Source: a virus
IMG/VR virus record: IMGVR_UViG_3300009370_000007
Location: 43,023 to 107,022 of that record
DNA: 64,000 nucleotides
Reading direction: 5' to 3' (one strand)
Below the pieces are notes generated by a model, which worked only from the letters and a program-made list of their open reading frames with translations, had not been told where the DNA came from and did no database searches. The translations under genes were made by a program, and so were the position numbers. This document shows, one piece after another, positions 29,101-39,400 of this stretch. Positions within the stretch are counted from its first letter, which is position 1. Every line of letters begins with the position of its first letter.

Positions 29101-32100
29101 TTGCAGCTTTCCAGTAAAGTGACCGTTTCTTTGAAAGGCCAGATTATCTACTACAACTTCTGCACCAGAAGTCTTTCCCTTAAGAATTGCTGTGCTGGAA
29201 CTAAGATATTTTCCCGCCATCCCGCCAGTTTCATAAAATAAATCTTCTGCCATATTATCATGAGACGTTCCCGACGATGGGTCATGATTAACAGTAGGAA
29301 CAATATAGGCAACCGGGTAGCGTTGAACAATCTTGTCTTCAGGCTTTCCTGTTGCATTATTTGGATCTTCAACATAATGCTCATTATATCGAATAGCAAG
29401 CAACGTGGCTCGTCCTTTAAGATTTGCAGCACTTACACTTGGACTATAAATTTCAACTGTTTCATATTCTGTCGGCTTATCTGCATTCCAACCATTCTGC
29501 ACAGAAAATTTAGTTGTTGGTTCATTAATATAAATTTCATTGGCTCTTGATACATATCGAGAAACACTTAGATCGCCAAAAAAGGAATACACCTTAGAAT
29601 ATGGCTTAAGGCCTTTGGCTTCAATAATAATATCTCTATCTCTCATATAACTTTGATGCGCATACTTAGTTCCACCCGCGCCGCCAATTAGTTGAGAAGA
29701 ATCTACTGCCGACATCATAAGTCTATAGTCTGAATAAGATTGAACCGATCCGGCAGGCAGGGTTGCAGATTGAGGACCTGACTCTAAAGTTGCCCCCGGC
29801 GGGGCAATTCCGCCTTCGCTTCCTGTTTCATTTTTATAAAGCCACCCGCCGCGAGAGCGCCAAGGATCGTCATAATAATATGTCGGATGAGTAGAAATAT
29901 CAACCGAAAGTTCTAGTGTTGCCGAAGGATCATATATTCCTTTAATTTCACCAATTTCAACAGCATGAGCCGTTCCGGCTTGTGTTGGCAAATCAGCATA
30001 ACCCGCCGGAGTTTGAAAATTATCTTGGGCTCCAGTTAAATCAATTTGTAGGGGGTCAGGATTGTGTGTCATATCCATCCAACGATCATCTGATGGTGTT
30101 AACTTAATAGTTCCAGAAAAACTTCTTGCAGCAAATGGATTAACTGGCATTGGAGTGGTAGCAAGTGGCTGCTCAATCCAGGCAGTATTAGAATAGTTAA
30201 ACAATACTGTATTACAAGTACCATGTCTCCGAATTCCACTACTTGAAGATTCGTCAACCTTAAAATCTATTTTATTAAGAGTCTTTTGAAATGGTAACAA
30301 AACCTGCTTCACGGGATCAACACAGAATGTTCCGCGAGTATCCCTATTATATACATCAACTTCTGAAGTTCCTTCAAAATTAACTACTAAAATTCCATTC
30401 TTAAACCGATCCATTCCATCAGCGCCAGTTATCACCATATCGGATGTATTTTTTTCTAGTGCATTTAGGGCAACATAATATTCAACATTTTTTAATCTAT
30501 TATCTAATCGAGAAATATCTTCCATTGTATATCTTTGCCGACTAAGTAATTTGACATCAACGTCATCAAGAGACTTTGTAAATGGTTTAACATTAACATA
30601 GGCCAATGTCATAAAGCCCTCGGCATATTGACTAAGAGAATCGTTTGTCTCTTCAGATCGAGGTCGGGGCAATGGTCGAGGAGAAGGCCTTCCCTTTAAT
30701 CTTGTAAACTTCCCATGCCCAGTAACAATTAAGCTATCAATTCGTCCCAAATAGCGCAATACATATGCCGTAATTGGAAGCGGACTAGAGTTTTCATGAA
30801 AATCTCCAAGCTCTGCATCAAAGCTCCGATTCCAAGTAGATTCAAATGAAGTTAAAGCAATGCCAGCTTGATATTTTGTATTTGCAGCAAAATCATCTAT
30901 TTTTCTGACTGGTCTAAAATCAAGAACGTCTCTAAGGGAAACACGACTTCCATCAGTCCTATTGACAAATGTTGGAATATCACTATAAGAAATTTCAGCA
31001 TTTACATATGGTGTAGTACCACTTGTGACTTGAATAAATCTAGTAGAATCATTTGCTGCCTCAATTCGTTCTCCCTTATCAAAAATAGTATTTCCATTAA
31101 AGGCAGAAACTCCATATAATCTTAATGCATAATTTCCATCGCCAGTAGGGGTACTTCTTTGAGTATCATAAACATACCCAGTTACCCGAGAATTTGCACC
31201 CCGAACTTTTTCATTAACGTGCAAAGTTCCAGCCCAATGAGTATCTTCAGTTCGATTATGAAAAACATCGGTAACGTGCTTATATGAATCAATAGAAAAA
31301 TATGATGGGTTTAATGTATCCGAATCCCAATAATCAACAATGGCAAGAACTTCACCCAAATCTTTAAGATTTCCCTCGGCATCCTGCCTTAAAGTCAAGG
31401 TAGCATGGTCATAGATATGTCCCTTTTGTCCGTTATCAAAATCAAACCAATTTGTAATGTCTTTTGCAGTAGAATCTATTCGAGTTGGGTTCACAGGAAG
31501 ACTGGTTCCTTCCGACATCATTGCCCAAACAGTAACATTATAGGCATCAGCAATTCCAAGAGAAATTGTATCTGTATGATCGTTTGCAGCAAGAGAATAA
31601 TCAGCATAATTTCTTGGAACTCCCGAAGCCTCTACACTTCTAATTATAGTGTGCCCTGTTGATGGCGAAGAGGAAGGGAAATTTATATGTGCATCAATAT
31701 CACTATGTCCCCGATGAGAATGAAAATGGGTTGAATTTTGTAACTGAAGAGACTTTAATTTAGCAGAGGCATTTCTAATTTGAACAGGAGCAACTACTCG
31801 AATGTTTGCATCGGCGGCCGCCTGGGTTGTATCAGAAATTGCAATTACTACTCTGGGATACTGTGTAGCGGCGGATGCCGAGCTATCTCCCGTTTGAGGA
31901 GTAACCGTAAATGAACTGGCATTAATTGTCTTACCAGTATCTTTATTAAAGACCGTCCAAAAATATTGTTTGGACGCAATTCCGCCAGCATCACCACCTA
32001 ATGTGGTTGTGCCTATAGGCAAAAATTCTTCAGAATGTTTGGTTTGACTTCCAGCAGTCTGATCCCAATATTGATTATCACCATAATATCCTTCATGTGG

Positions 32101-34746
32101 AAGAAGAGAATACGATCCGCTAGAAAGAGCAAAATCAAAAGTTCGAGTCGTAACAAACGATACATTTCCATGAGGATGATCGGCAGTTCGCCAAGAGGTA
32201 TGGAATGTTTGGGCGCTACGAATTCCTTCTTCTCGCATTGTAACAAAAGCCCGAGTTTCAGAAGAATTAAAGATAGCCTCTCCGGGCTCTCTCTTGGTTC
32301 TTTCAGAATCGTAAGCTACAGTATCTCCGGTGAGCCCAGAAACAATATCAATATTCCATAAGGTTTTTGGATTTATTGACGAGGCTCCAAATTTAATTGT
32401 ATTTGCAAAATGATTCGTATATCCTTCATTAACATCAGAAACAACTGATCGAGCCTGCTTAATTCCCAAACTAATTACATATTCATGATCGACATCTGGG
32501 TCAGCACTAAGTTCTCTATCCAAGACCAACAATCTTGGACGACCAATTATCCCATTACCCTCAAAATGATTTTTTGCATCGGCTCCGTTATTAATTTGCG
32601 TATTTGCTGCAATAGCATTATTTCCACAATACCCAATAACTGTCCTCACTTCACTAGTATAGTCCGGGTTTCTTATTGTCTTTTCATCATCAGTAAATTC
32701 GGAACCTTTAGTGACCTTTATTGCTGACCCAACATAACTGTCGTTCCATTCCGAACAGGTGTTTGCATCCAACATAATCGTTCGACGCGAAGAATATCCT
32801 CCTGTTGATCTCCTGAGCCACAGGTCTGGTGGGCTGGGGTTAGTTGAGCCGGCCGACCAATCTCCCTCAACAGTAATTGTAGTAGAAGTAGAAACTAAGA
32901 CTGGAATATTTCTTAATTGATATTCTCCATCTGCATTACCATTTACTGTAATTGTATCTCCCGTGGACGTATCATCCTTAAGAAGAGGAGTTGTATACTC
33001 TCCAATTGGATCTGGATTTGAATTTGCAAACCCATGCCAGTATCGAGCGTCGGCATGACTAGCATGGCGACCAGAAACGTCTATTGTAAATGTTGTGTTT
33101 GCGGGGTTTCCTAGTGCTGTATCGGCAGCAGTAACAGAAACTCCTGTAACTTTCAATATATTTGGTTGACTAACTTTTCCTGAAACCTTACTTGGTCGTA
33201 CATCAGTCAAGTAAAGCCGATAAACATTTCCCTGTTCTCGGCCTCTATACCGTCTCCCCCTCTTCGTTGCTGCCTCATCGTATGCAAACCCCTGAACTCT
33301 GGCTGTTGCTGCCAATGTTGAATTCCAAGCATTTGCATTTTTGGTTGAATGCTTTACAACTAAATCATGTTTTTGAGAATGTAAATAAAGAAGTTCGTCG
33401 GCTGCCAATCCGCCTTGAGAAACATTAAATAAACCATTAGCATTTTCGGCAAGATGGTCAGAATTAACTGCAACACCATCATCCCCAGTACCAAAGGGAT
33501 TGGTATTTCCGGCGTCATACACCAAAACAAAATTTCCAGGTTCATACAATGAAGTTTCAGTCAACGCAGGTGCCAGATTAAAGTCTCTTGCTTTTGGAAA
33601 TTTTACTTTTTTGGTTCGTTGAGTTCTAATTTCATGTCCCTTTACATATGCTGTGCCGGGGGCAAGTTCAACTATGAAATTAGGATCATCTTTATTAATA
33701 AGTTCCCGTTTGGATGGCTGAAATGGTTTAACTGTATAGTTTCCACTTTCATCATACGTTCGTCTTGCAAAGATGGCTTCTATGGCACTATATTGAGGAT
33801 ACTCAACGTGCCAAACTAAATGTCCTTCTTCAATTTCTGCAATTGGAAACCACTCATGCTGTGGAGTATTATCTAAAAGCTGTCCATCACCAACCTTGGT
33901 AAGTTTTAGGTTAATTCGTTTGCGGTCAGCGCCGGGGGCTGTAAAATTAGAAAATCCAGAAGCAGGATCATATAATGATGCGTCGTCTTTTGAAGTAATT
34001 ATTTCTTCAGTAACCTTAAACCCTACTCTATAAGTTGGATTATTATGATATTTACTTAAAACAATACTCTGCTTATCTGATTGAACAAATTGTCCCTTAT
34101 AATAATAAACTCCCTCATCGACATCATATACGGCACAATTCCCAGAATGAATTCTGTGATTTTTAGATGTTACGGGTATTGATTTTCCATTGAGGTCTTT
34201 ACCACCCGGCTCTCCCCAAGGAAGAGTTGTTGCCTGAGCAGATACTAGTGATTGATCTTCCCCAGTTGGATCAAACACATAAATTCTAGTTGAATGTCCG
34301 AATCCCTTTGTACTATCCCAATCTGTAGGTTCTATGTCATAAGTAATAAACAAGGTATCTGGCTCTGCAATGGTATCATTGACTCCAGTTCCTACTCGGG
34401 GAGCAACATTACGAATAGTTGCAACAATTGTGCCTTCCCTATTTCTGATCTTTTTACCAACCCACCCAGAAACATCTATATCAACTCCATCCGGCCCATA
34501 TCTATCCAATGCAAGATATTGAATTTGATCTTCTTGATGACGATACATTGGCTCGCCCTTGAACACTCGGGAGCCATCCTTGAAAATATGTTGCCCTTGC
34601 CGTTCAATTTGATTCTGTAAAATACTCTGAAGTTGAGTTAATTCTCTTGCCTGTACGGCACGGCCTGGGCGAAATAAAATCTTTAAAAATTTCTTGGCTT
34701 CATCATAATCATCATAGTATGGAAATTTGTTGTAGTCGATTGCCAT
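26119..34746 (-). CDS. DUF4815-type virion structural protein, very long (2875 residues)
   Basis: The N-terminus (YYDDYDEAKKFLKILFRPG, then AVQARELTQLQSILQNQIE and HIFKDGSRVFKG) is the hallmark of the DUF4815 family of T4-like phage tail or baseplate proteins. The family also usually carries a QDPLAQSFT motif, seen here about residue 2320 (WQDPLAQSFTIPSTGMAQGGVWLSGIDLFF). The middle 1500 residues are beta-rich with many Gly, Asn and Thr. The end (RINLRKGFDARDLKVYVTAHKP, FAIKLVMHSD) is probably a terminal beta domain. It lies directly after the gp8-like gene with a 21-base gap, so a place at the baseplate periphery or fibre base is likely. It is much longer than members I recall. Confidence 0.8.
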   Translation of the reverse strand: MAIDYNKFPYYDDYDEAKKFLKILFRPGRAVQARELTQLQSILQNQIERQGQHIFKDGSRVFKGEPMYRHQEDQIQYLALDRYGPDGVDIDVSGWVGKKIRNREGTIVATIRNVAPRVGTGVNDTIAEPDTLFITYDIEPTDWDSTKGFGHSTRIYVFDPTGEDQSLVSAQATTLPWGEPGGKDLNGKSIPVTSKNHRIHSGNCAVYDVDEGVYYYKGQFVQSDKQSIVLSKYHNNPTYRVGFKVTEEIITSKDDASLYDPASGFSNFTAPGADRKRINLKLTKVGDGQLLDNTPQHEWFPIAEIEEGHLVWHVEYPQYSAIEAIFARRTYDESGNYTVKPFQPSKRELINKDDPNFIVELAPGTAYVKGHEIRTQRTKKVKFPKARDFNLAPALTETSLYEPGNFVLVYDAGNTNPFGTGDDGVAVNSDHLAENANGLFNVSQGGLAADELLYLHSQKHDLVVKHSTKNANAWNSTLAATARVQGFAYDEAATKRGRRYRGREQGNVYRLYLTDVRPSKVSGKVSQPNILKVTGVSVTAADTALGNPANTTFTIDVSGRHASHADARYWHGFANSNPDPIGEYTTPLLKDDTSTGDTITVNGNADGEYQLRNIPVLVSTSTTITVEGDWSAGSTNPSPPDLWLRRSTGGYSSRRTIMLDANTCSEWNDSYVGSAIKVTKGSEFTDDEKTIRNPDYTSEVRTVIGYCGNNAIAANTQINNGADAKNHFEGNGIIGRPRLLVLDRELSADPDVDHEYVISLGIKQARSVVSDVNEGYTNHFANTIKFGASSINPKTLWNIDIVSGLTGDTVAYDSERTKREPGEAIFNSSETRAFVTMREEGIRSAQTFHTSWRTADHPHGNVSFVTTRTFDFALSSGSYSLLPHEGYYGDNQYWDQTAGSQTKHSEEFLPIGTTTLGGDAGGIASKQYFWTVFNKDTGKTINASSFTVTPQTGDSSASAATQYPRVVIAISDTTQAAADANIRVVAPVQIRNASAKLKSLQLQNSTHFHSHRGHSDIDAHINFPSSSPSTGHTIIRSVEASGVPRNYADYSLAANDHTDTISLGIADAYNVTVWAMMSEGTSLPVNPTRIDSTAKDITNWFDFDNGQKGHIYDHATLTLRQDAEGNLKDLGEVLAIVDYWDSDTLNPSYFSIDSYKHVTDVFHNRTEDTHWAGTLHVNEKVRGANSRVTGYVYDTQRSTPTGDGNYALRLYGVSAFNGNTIFDKGERIEAANDSTRFIQVTSGTTPYVNAEISYSDIPTFVNRTDGSRVSLRDVLDFRPVRKIDDFAANTKYQAGIALTSFESTWNRSFDAELGDFHENSSPLPITAYVLRYLGRIDSLIVTGHGKFTRLKGRPSPRPLPRPRSEETNDSLSQYAEGFMTLAYVNVKPFTKSLDDVDVKLLSRQRYTMEDISRLDNRLKNVEYYVALNALEKNTSDMVITGADGMDRFKNGILVVNFEGTSEVDVYNRDTRGTFCVDPVKQVLLPFQKTLNKIDFKVDESSSSGIRRHGTCNTVLFNYSNTAWIEQPLATTPMPVNPFAARSFSGTIKLTPSDDRWMDMTHNPDPLQIDLTGAQDNFQTPAGYADLPTQAGTAHAVEIGEIKGIYDPSATLELSVDISTHPTYYYDDPWRSRGGWLYKNETGSEGGIAPPGATLESGPQSATLPAGSVQSYSDYRLMMSAVDSSQLIGGAGGTKYAHQSYMRDRDIIIEAKGLKPYSKVYSFFGDLSVSRYVSRANEIYINEPTTKFSVQNGWNADKPTEYETVEIYSPSVSAANLKGRATLLAIRYNEHYVEDPNNATGKPEDKIVQRYPVAYIVPTVNHDPSSGTSHDNMAEDLFYETGGMAGKYLSSSTAILKGKTSGAEVVVDNLAFQRNGHFTGKLQDANTDNRRFGSHATLKNDLGTDRGGWIKLAPDAEIYTSNSFGYYPLTGAGALDTNEMIAGQTQVNIVRGVPQKDSNGRVVKAPGEGTSFMIDRYIDSGAKKGYAYSREIVESDAPTTGSTYTIINKAAAPVANNLYSDYRGLPVGCGNVPYTNRHGEFFGMFHLPFNPEKIMFPYGARTFSISNRGDNNPIYTTSFAHGEYSAEGWTETTRDAVVSTTKYFTKLEKANFHEIANNPLEADGIYPLRTTSDGGEGVFAIVSDVTIPGGSTSCGGTHPWETGSGEFRGDNVWGKIVHKDSQEAKDYNYFGLGTETGTFNFPGVKFTGGDVDGVEGYCITSGGCITDIVITQHGIGSVNQKTGDLIPPTISLTAGDLYHSKALNWITHGKLNAQANVTTDPDLIETVFKGHIQATQDAAMSTVVGAMEGQWQDPLAQSFTIPSTGMAQGGVWLSGIDLFFADKPNTQVSVVGSTKGGGDADLPVRVDIRPMVNNFPDNVILSVGGGSHAWAELTADEVVITDADPYIESPDGTRNQVPDMTKASTWTSFKFDAPAYLMPGKTYCFVVSSASDKYKLWTADSRENLVGTGIDTGAVPIGGHENSILATTSDQVGGTMFKSDIQGAPHSPWKQDPYSDIMFRLRRCKFSNSDATLTLRAGEQMATGNSTIHTFAVRLTDMEPTQTDISYQYRGQDEDGNYGAYDDLVPNSTYETLTEALKLRNDDDFPANEFGTFEVKARLTSEGTDFTSPMIDPTQVKLSYTEHKINNGELKYSQIEKISDGRDNSSTVDDTYEAVGGGGTGGLITVLTDNSGDNGVATYELTNAGSGYHSNPLWVNKTGSPTVNAEFTYMGETSPSGGNADFRYITRRVNLRKGFDARDLKVYVTAHKPIGTNIHVYYKVLAAEDPDTFDQKSWVRLQPQSSGRFDLKPSSPESVDMLPVSEYEYGTPGERIAYEGKYEDSYDTFQTFAIKLVMHSDDSTGNKTPVIRDLRAIALT

Positions 34747-34767
34747 TCGTATTTCTGCCTTTATTAA

Positions 34768-36474
34768 TTAAAATTCAAAAACTAGTTTAAATGTTTCATA
34801 TTGATTATCATACCTATTAACTGCCGTAATATTTTCCAAATAAATGACTTCACCTGAATATTTAGTCAATTGTTCTGGATAAACTGCTATAGTATTTTGA
34901 GAAACTTTGCCTCTAATATTTATATTAACTGCATTTGAACTAAGAATTTGAGCAAGATCCCCGCCGGAATTTTTGATATATTGCCCATTTGCAAATGTTC
35001 CTTCTGTTCCAACAAGAGACAATGTAGAATTTTTAGATTCCTGCTGACCCACTCTCCATACAATTCCTGTTGCCGAATTATTCGCATTAATAATCGTTGT
35101 GTCCGCAGGATACTTAGTATTGAGAGTTGAATAACTGTCCACCAATCCATTAAAAAATAAATGAGTTCTTAAATCATACAACGATCCAATTGCATTTTTT
35201 CCAGTTCTTGGATCAATTGGATTTCTGAGCAAACCCATCTGCTGAAACTCCATTCCGTAATCTGGAGAAATTTTATCATCAGAAGAACCACCCAATGGAG
35301 TTGATCCACTAACAATTACATATTTGGCATTAAGCTCTTCAAAAGAATCATATCCATGTCCACTCGGAGGAGGAATATACACATTTGCAAAAGCACCACC
35401 CCCATTTGCAGAATATGAATCATTTGTAAGAGCATCCCATCTATGGGCAATGTTTGCTGTCAGTTGGGTATTTGAATATCCACTTCCAATATTTCCAACC
35501 GAAATAGAAATCACATTTCCTTTTGGATTAACATTGGCAATTGCACTAAATCGTTTTCCGCCTCTGTCGTTTTGTAAAATAACTTCAGGACCAATTGCGA
35601 TTTTATCTCCGGCGGCAACAGTTGGTTTTGCAGCAGTTAATATTTGAACTTCTGCTGCCGAACTCTTATAATCAATAATTTTTGAAATTTGACCCGTTGC
35701 CAACCCAGAAGTAAACATTACTGCACAATTATTAAAATAATCATCTGGAATGGAAGCCTTTACTGGATCATCATCTTTCCAACCAATAGTAAGAATACTT
35801 CCATTGGTAGTTTTTGAAACCACATTTGCATTCTCTAAGGACACACCAGTCGTTCCATTTGCCCAGGCGGCACCACGGTAATTATTTCCCATTCCGAGCA
35901 AACTATTTGCATTATATAAAGGAATATTTAGAATTGATCCAGCAACAGCAGCGGCGGCAACTGTCTGATTTGTCTTAACTGGAATCACATTTGCAGTTGC
36001 AAAACTGTACCAATCATTTTCAGAAATTGTATACATATATTTCCATGTATATCCATCATATTCTTTATATGGAGCCAAATCTCTTTGAGTTGGTTTTACT
36101 GTAGATTTCGAGTCTCCATTATTATCTAGACACTTATAGACATCTCGATTGTTTGATCCTGCAAGAACATAATATCCATTTGCAGTTCCTAATGTAGAAG
36201 TATTTGATTTATACTGCTCATATAGTGTCTGTGTTGTCCAATTAATTCTTTTGATTCCTTGGGCAACCTTGTCTGACGTAACTCGAAATGCCCCGGCCAT
36301 ATGATTCCAAACTGATCTTGCTTCGTCTACTGTGTCGCTAGCTGAATCTGGAGTTTCCGGGGTTGTCCAGGCCGTCGGCTTTCCAATAAAAAAATAAATG
36401 GAATCTGTCTCAAATGACTTTGAAAAAGCATTCGCAGCAAAAACTCCAAATTTTTTGGGAACGAGTGTGGGCAT
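34768..36474 (-). CDS. 8: gp8-like baseplate wedge protein
   Basis: The protein has 568 residues, with start ATG 36474 preceded by TTAGGAGA. It shows the pattern of gp8 in marine T4-like phages: an N-terminal FAKSFETDSIYFFIGKPTAW-type segment, an INWTTQTLYEQYKSN segment, and around residue 110-150 YVLAGSNNRDVYKCLDNNGDSKSTVKPT followed by YDGYTWKYMYTISENDW. The C-terminus (GEVIYLENITAVNRYDNQYETFKLVFEF) is also family-like. gp8 forms part of the baseplate wedge with gp6, gp7, gp10, gp25 and gp53 in T4. T4 gp8 is shorter (334 residues), so the marine form is extended. The link to T4 gp8 itself is from memory of family annotation. Confidence 0.7.
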   Translation of the reverse strand: MPTLVPKKFGVFAANAFSKSFETDSIYFFIGKPTAWTTPETPDSASDTVDEARSVWNHMAGAFRVTSDKVAQGIKRINWTTQTLYEQYKSNTSTLGTANGYYVLAGSNNRDVYKCLDNNGDSKSTVKPTQRDLAPYKEYDGYTWKYMYTISENDWYSFATANVIPVKTNQTVAAAAVAGSILNIPLYNANSLLGMGNNYRGAAWANGTTGVSLENANVVSKTTNGSILTIGWKDDDPVKASIPDDYFNNCAVMFTSGLATGQISKIIDYKSSAAEVQILTAAKPTVAAGDKIAIGPEVILQNDRGGKRFSAIANVNPKGNVISISVGNIGSGYSNTQLTANIAHRWDALTNDSYSANGGGAFANVYIPPPSGHGYDSFEELNAKYVIVSGSTPLGGSSDDKISPDYGMEFQQMGLLRNPIDPRTGKNAIGSLYDLRTHLFFNGLVDSYSTLNTKYPADTTIINANNSATGIVWRVGQQESKNSTLSLVGTEGTFANGQYIKNSGGDLAQILSSNAVNINIRGKVSQNTIAVYPEQLTKYSGEVIYLENITAVNRYDNQYETFKLVFEF

Positions 36475-36498
36475 TATATCTCCTAATTACTCTACTAT

Positions 36499-39400
36499 TT
36501 AGTCGCCAATTTCTGGAGGCAATGCGGTTTTGTATGGATGAGTTCCAGTATTATCTCTTTGATTTAATTTATCAGTTAATCCATATTTGTGGGCAAGGTA
36601 TCCTTCTATCTTGGCAATTTGATTATTGGCCAACTTCTTATTGAATACAAGAATTTCTGCAATTTGTCCATCATACGGATTATATGCATCTCCATAAAAA
36701 CTTGTATAGTCCATTCGTCTGGCTCCACCAACGGATGTTACGAGACTGTCAGATTCTGCTTCATTAAGCCCGTCCTTTGTTAAGTTATACCAAGTATTAT
36801 CAGACTCACTAACACCCCAAGCGCTACCAAAGTCAAGTCTACTATTAGTATTACTAACCAAAAGACCATTAATATGAAAATTAATTGCCTCGGTTGGAAC
36901 AGTAGTTGATGCTCCATTGTGAGCATATTCAGAATATCCAAATATATTCCATTCATTAGTATTGGCAATTTGATTGCCTTCAAATGCCACATTTGCTTTT
37001 GGTTCAATATTAATAAAACCACCAGATGCCGTAGACTTTGCTTGAGTGACAAGTGATCCATTTCTAGTAAAGGCAGTCAATCCTATAGAAAGGTCTATTC
37101 CACCCGACCCTCCAGCCGTAGGATTTCCCACCTTGCCAGCACCAGAAGAAATGAGTTGTAAATTACTGGTATAATTTAGAGAATTTGCATGAAGGCTTCC
37201 CTTACAAACCACAAAAACCGACCATGAATTTGCAACAGGTCTGGCAAGAGCATTACTATTACCGAGATGAGTATTTGCCATAAGAATACTCGAAACACTA
37301 TCTCGTCGTTGGGGGCTCCATCGGTATGTGTTTGCCTGCAATCCTCTTCGACCACCACCAACGTCTGCACCAGACATTCCATGATGGGTATCTACAGACC
37401 AACTTTGTGCATTTACAGTAGGGCCCTGAAAATGAATTGCTGGATGACCATTAACTGCATTGGCAAGATATAATGGAGGGCGAACAAAATAAAGATCATC
37501 GTCTCCAGCCATGTAGGCAGAACTCGGATTGTTTCCATCCGTACCATGAGTATTTGAATATAAATGATGCTCATTGATCGAACTATCATTCCATGACATA
37601 ACATTTGCACCATTCATTCCGGGCAAAGCATAGCTAGTAGGTCGGTATCGAACATCAGAAGAATCGTGTGTTGCATTTCCATACAGACCATGAACGCTAG
37701 AATCATAATGCTCCAACTGAATGCCGTCAACATAATGAGTAATGTCAACTCCAGTTTCAATAGATCCATTAAAATCTAATCGAATGGCTAGTTTGGTGTC
37801 ATCAATTCCACTTAAATCTATAATTCCTTGAACACGTTCCCATGTATTATTTGCCTGCATCTTAGTAATAGGAAATTGGAATACTGCACTCGGATAACCC
37901 CTTCCTCCATAATTATTTCCTGTTGCAACATAGAGTTCTCCAGTATTCCCCGGAAGATGATTGCTTCCGGTGGCTTGAACATAATCATTGTTGTCGGTCT
38001 TCCAATAGGCACTAAATAACCATTTTGTATTTGCAGTAATGGCTGTCTGAAAATAAGATTGATTGGCTGCGATTAAATTTGTTCCAGAATTTATATATGG
38101 ATTTCCGGTTATATAGGCATATCCATAAGCAGGGGAACCTGAGCTGCCCCCGGTCACCACAGCCTTAAGGGAAGTATTTCCAAATAAGAAAGAATCGTTA
38201 TCCAAACTAATTGTGGCATTCTGGCTAAACAATGTTGGTAATGAATTTACTTCCCAATTTGAATATCCAACTTTAAATAAATTCTTTGTGTCATTTATTC
38301 CGGGGACATTTACTCCAAAGTCTAGATTATCTGCCGTTATTGCATCTGCCTTCCACCATGATGCAAGGGAGTCTAGTTGGTCGGGAGAAAAGGAATCTTC
38401 CATATTTGTAGAAATTCTAGAAAATAACTCTAATATAATAATATTCTGGGCGCGGCCACCTATCTCATCCTGTCCGCTACGATCAGCCGCATAAACAATA
38501 CGATTTCCTTGCGAAAGAGAATTATGCCAATCAAGACCATAAATAGCAGAATCCCCTTCTTGACCATGACGATTTCCATCACTAAATAAAGTTTGATTCA
38601 ACCCATCCGAATCCATTATAAAAAGTTTATTCCCTGCTGTCGGATAAGATTCTCTTTCTGAAACAAATGCAATATAGTTGCCGTCTGGTGACCACACAGG
38701 AGAATGATTATCTCCATAATTTCCAGAAGATATTGGACCTTCTTTATTAGTAAGCCGTTTTAAATCAGTTCCATTCTTATCTATTGTATAAATTTCGTGT
38801 CCGGTTCCTCCTGCGTCTGAATTAAACACAATCCTTTCTCCATCTGGCGAGTATCGTGGATTCTGAATTGTGCCGCCGTCGCTATAAATTAGATTTTCTA
38901 CAATGGTGCTAGGTCCTGAGGAAACCGTATAAATTTCATAATTGCCAGATCGAGTAGAAACAAATACTATCCCTGTCTGGCCCATGGGTCCGAAACCAGT
39001 AAGGCCGGTCGTCTCCCAACTGGACATCCAATCCACACCAGAATCATCCGTAAGTTCAGTTACAGATGTACCATCTGGATTTACTTTATATACATTATAA
39101 TTACTTCCATCATGTCTCGTAAAAGTAAGTTGGTCACCAGTCGGTTTCCACCCCGGAAATGAATCATTTCCTGTAGTGATTTGAGTAATACCACTACCAT
39201 CTGCATTCATAATATGAATTCCATCTGGGTCGTTGCTCCCACCATAATAAAATGCAATTTGAGTTCCATCGGGGGACCATGCAGGACCTCTTTCCATACC
39301 TGTATAACTGGTAGTAGGAGTATTAGTGATGTTAATCCTATCACCGGGGCGAACATCATTCAACAAATAAGAAGTATTAAGAAAAGAATTCTGAAGTTTA

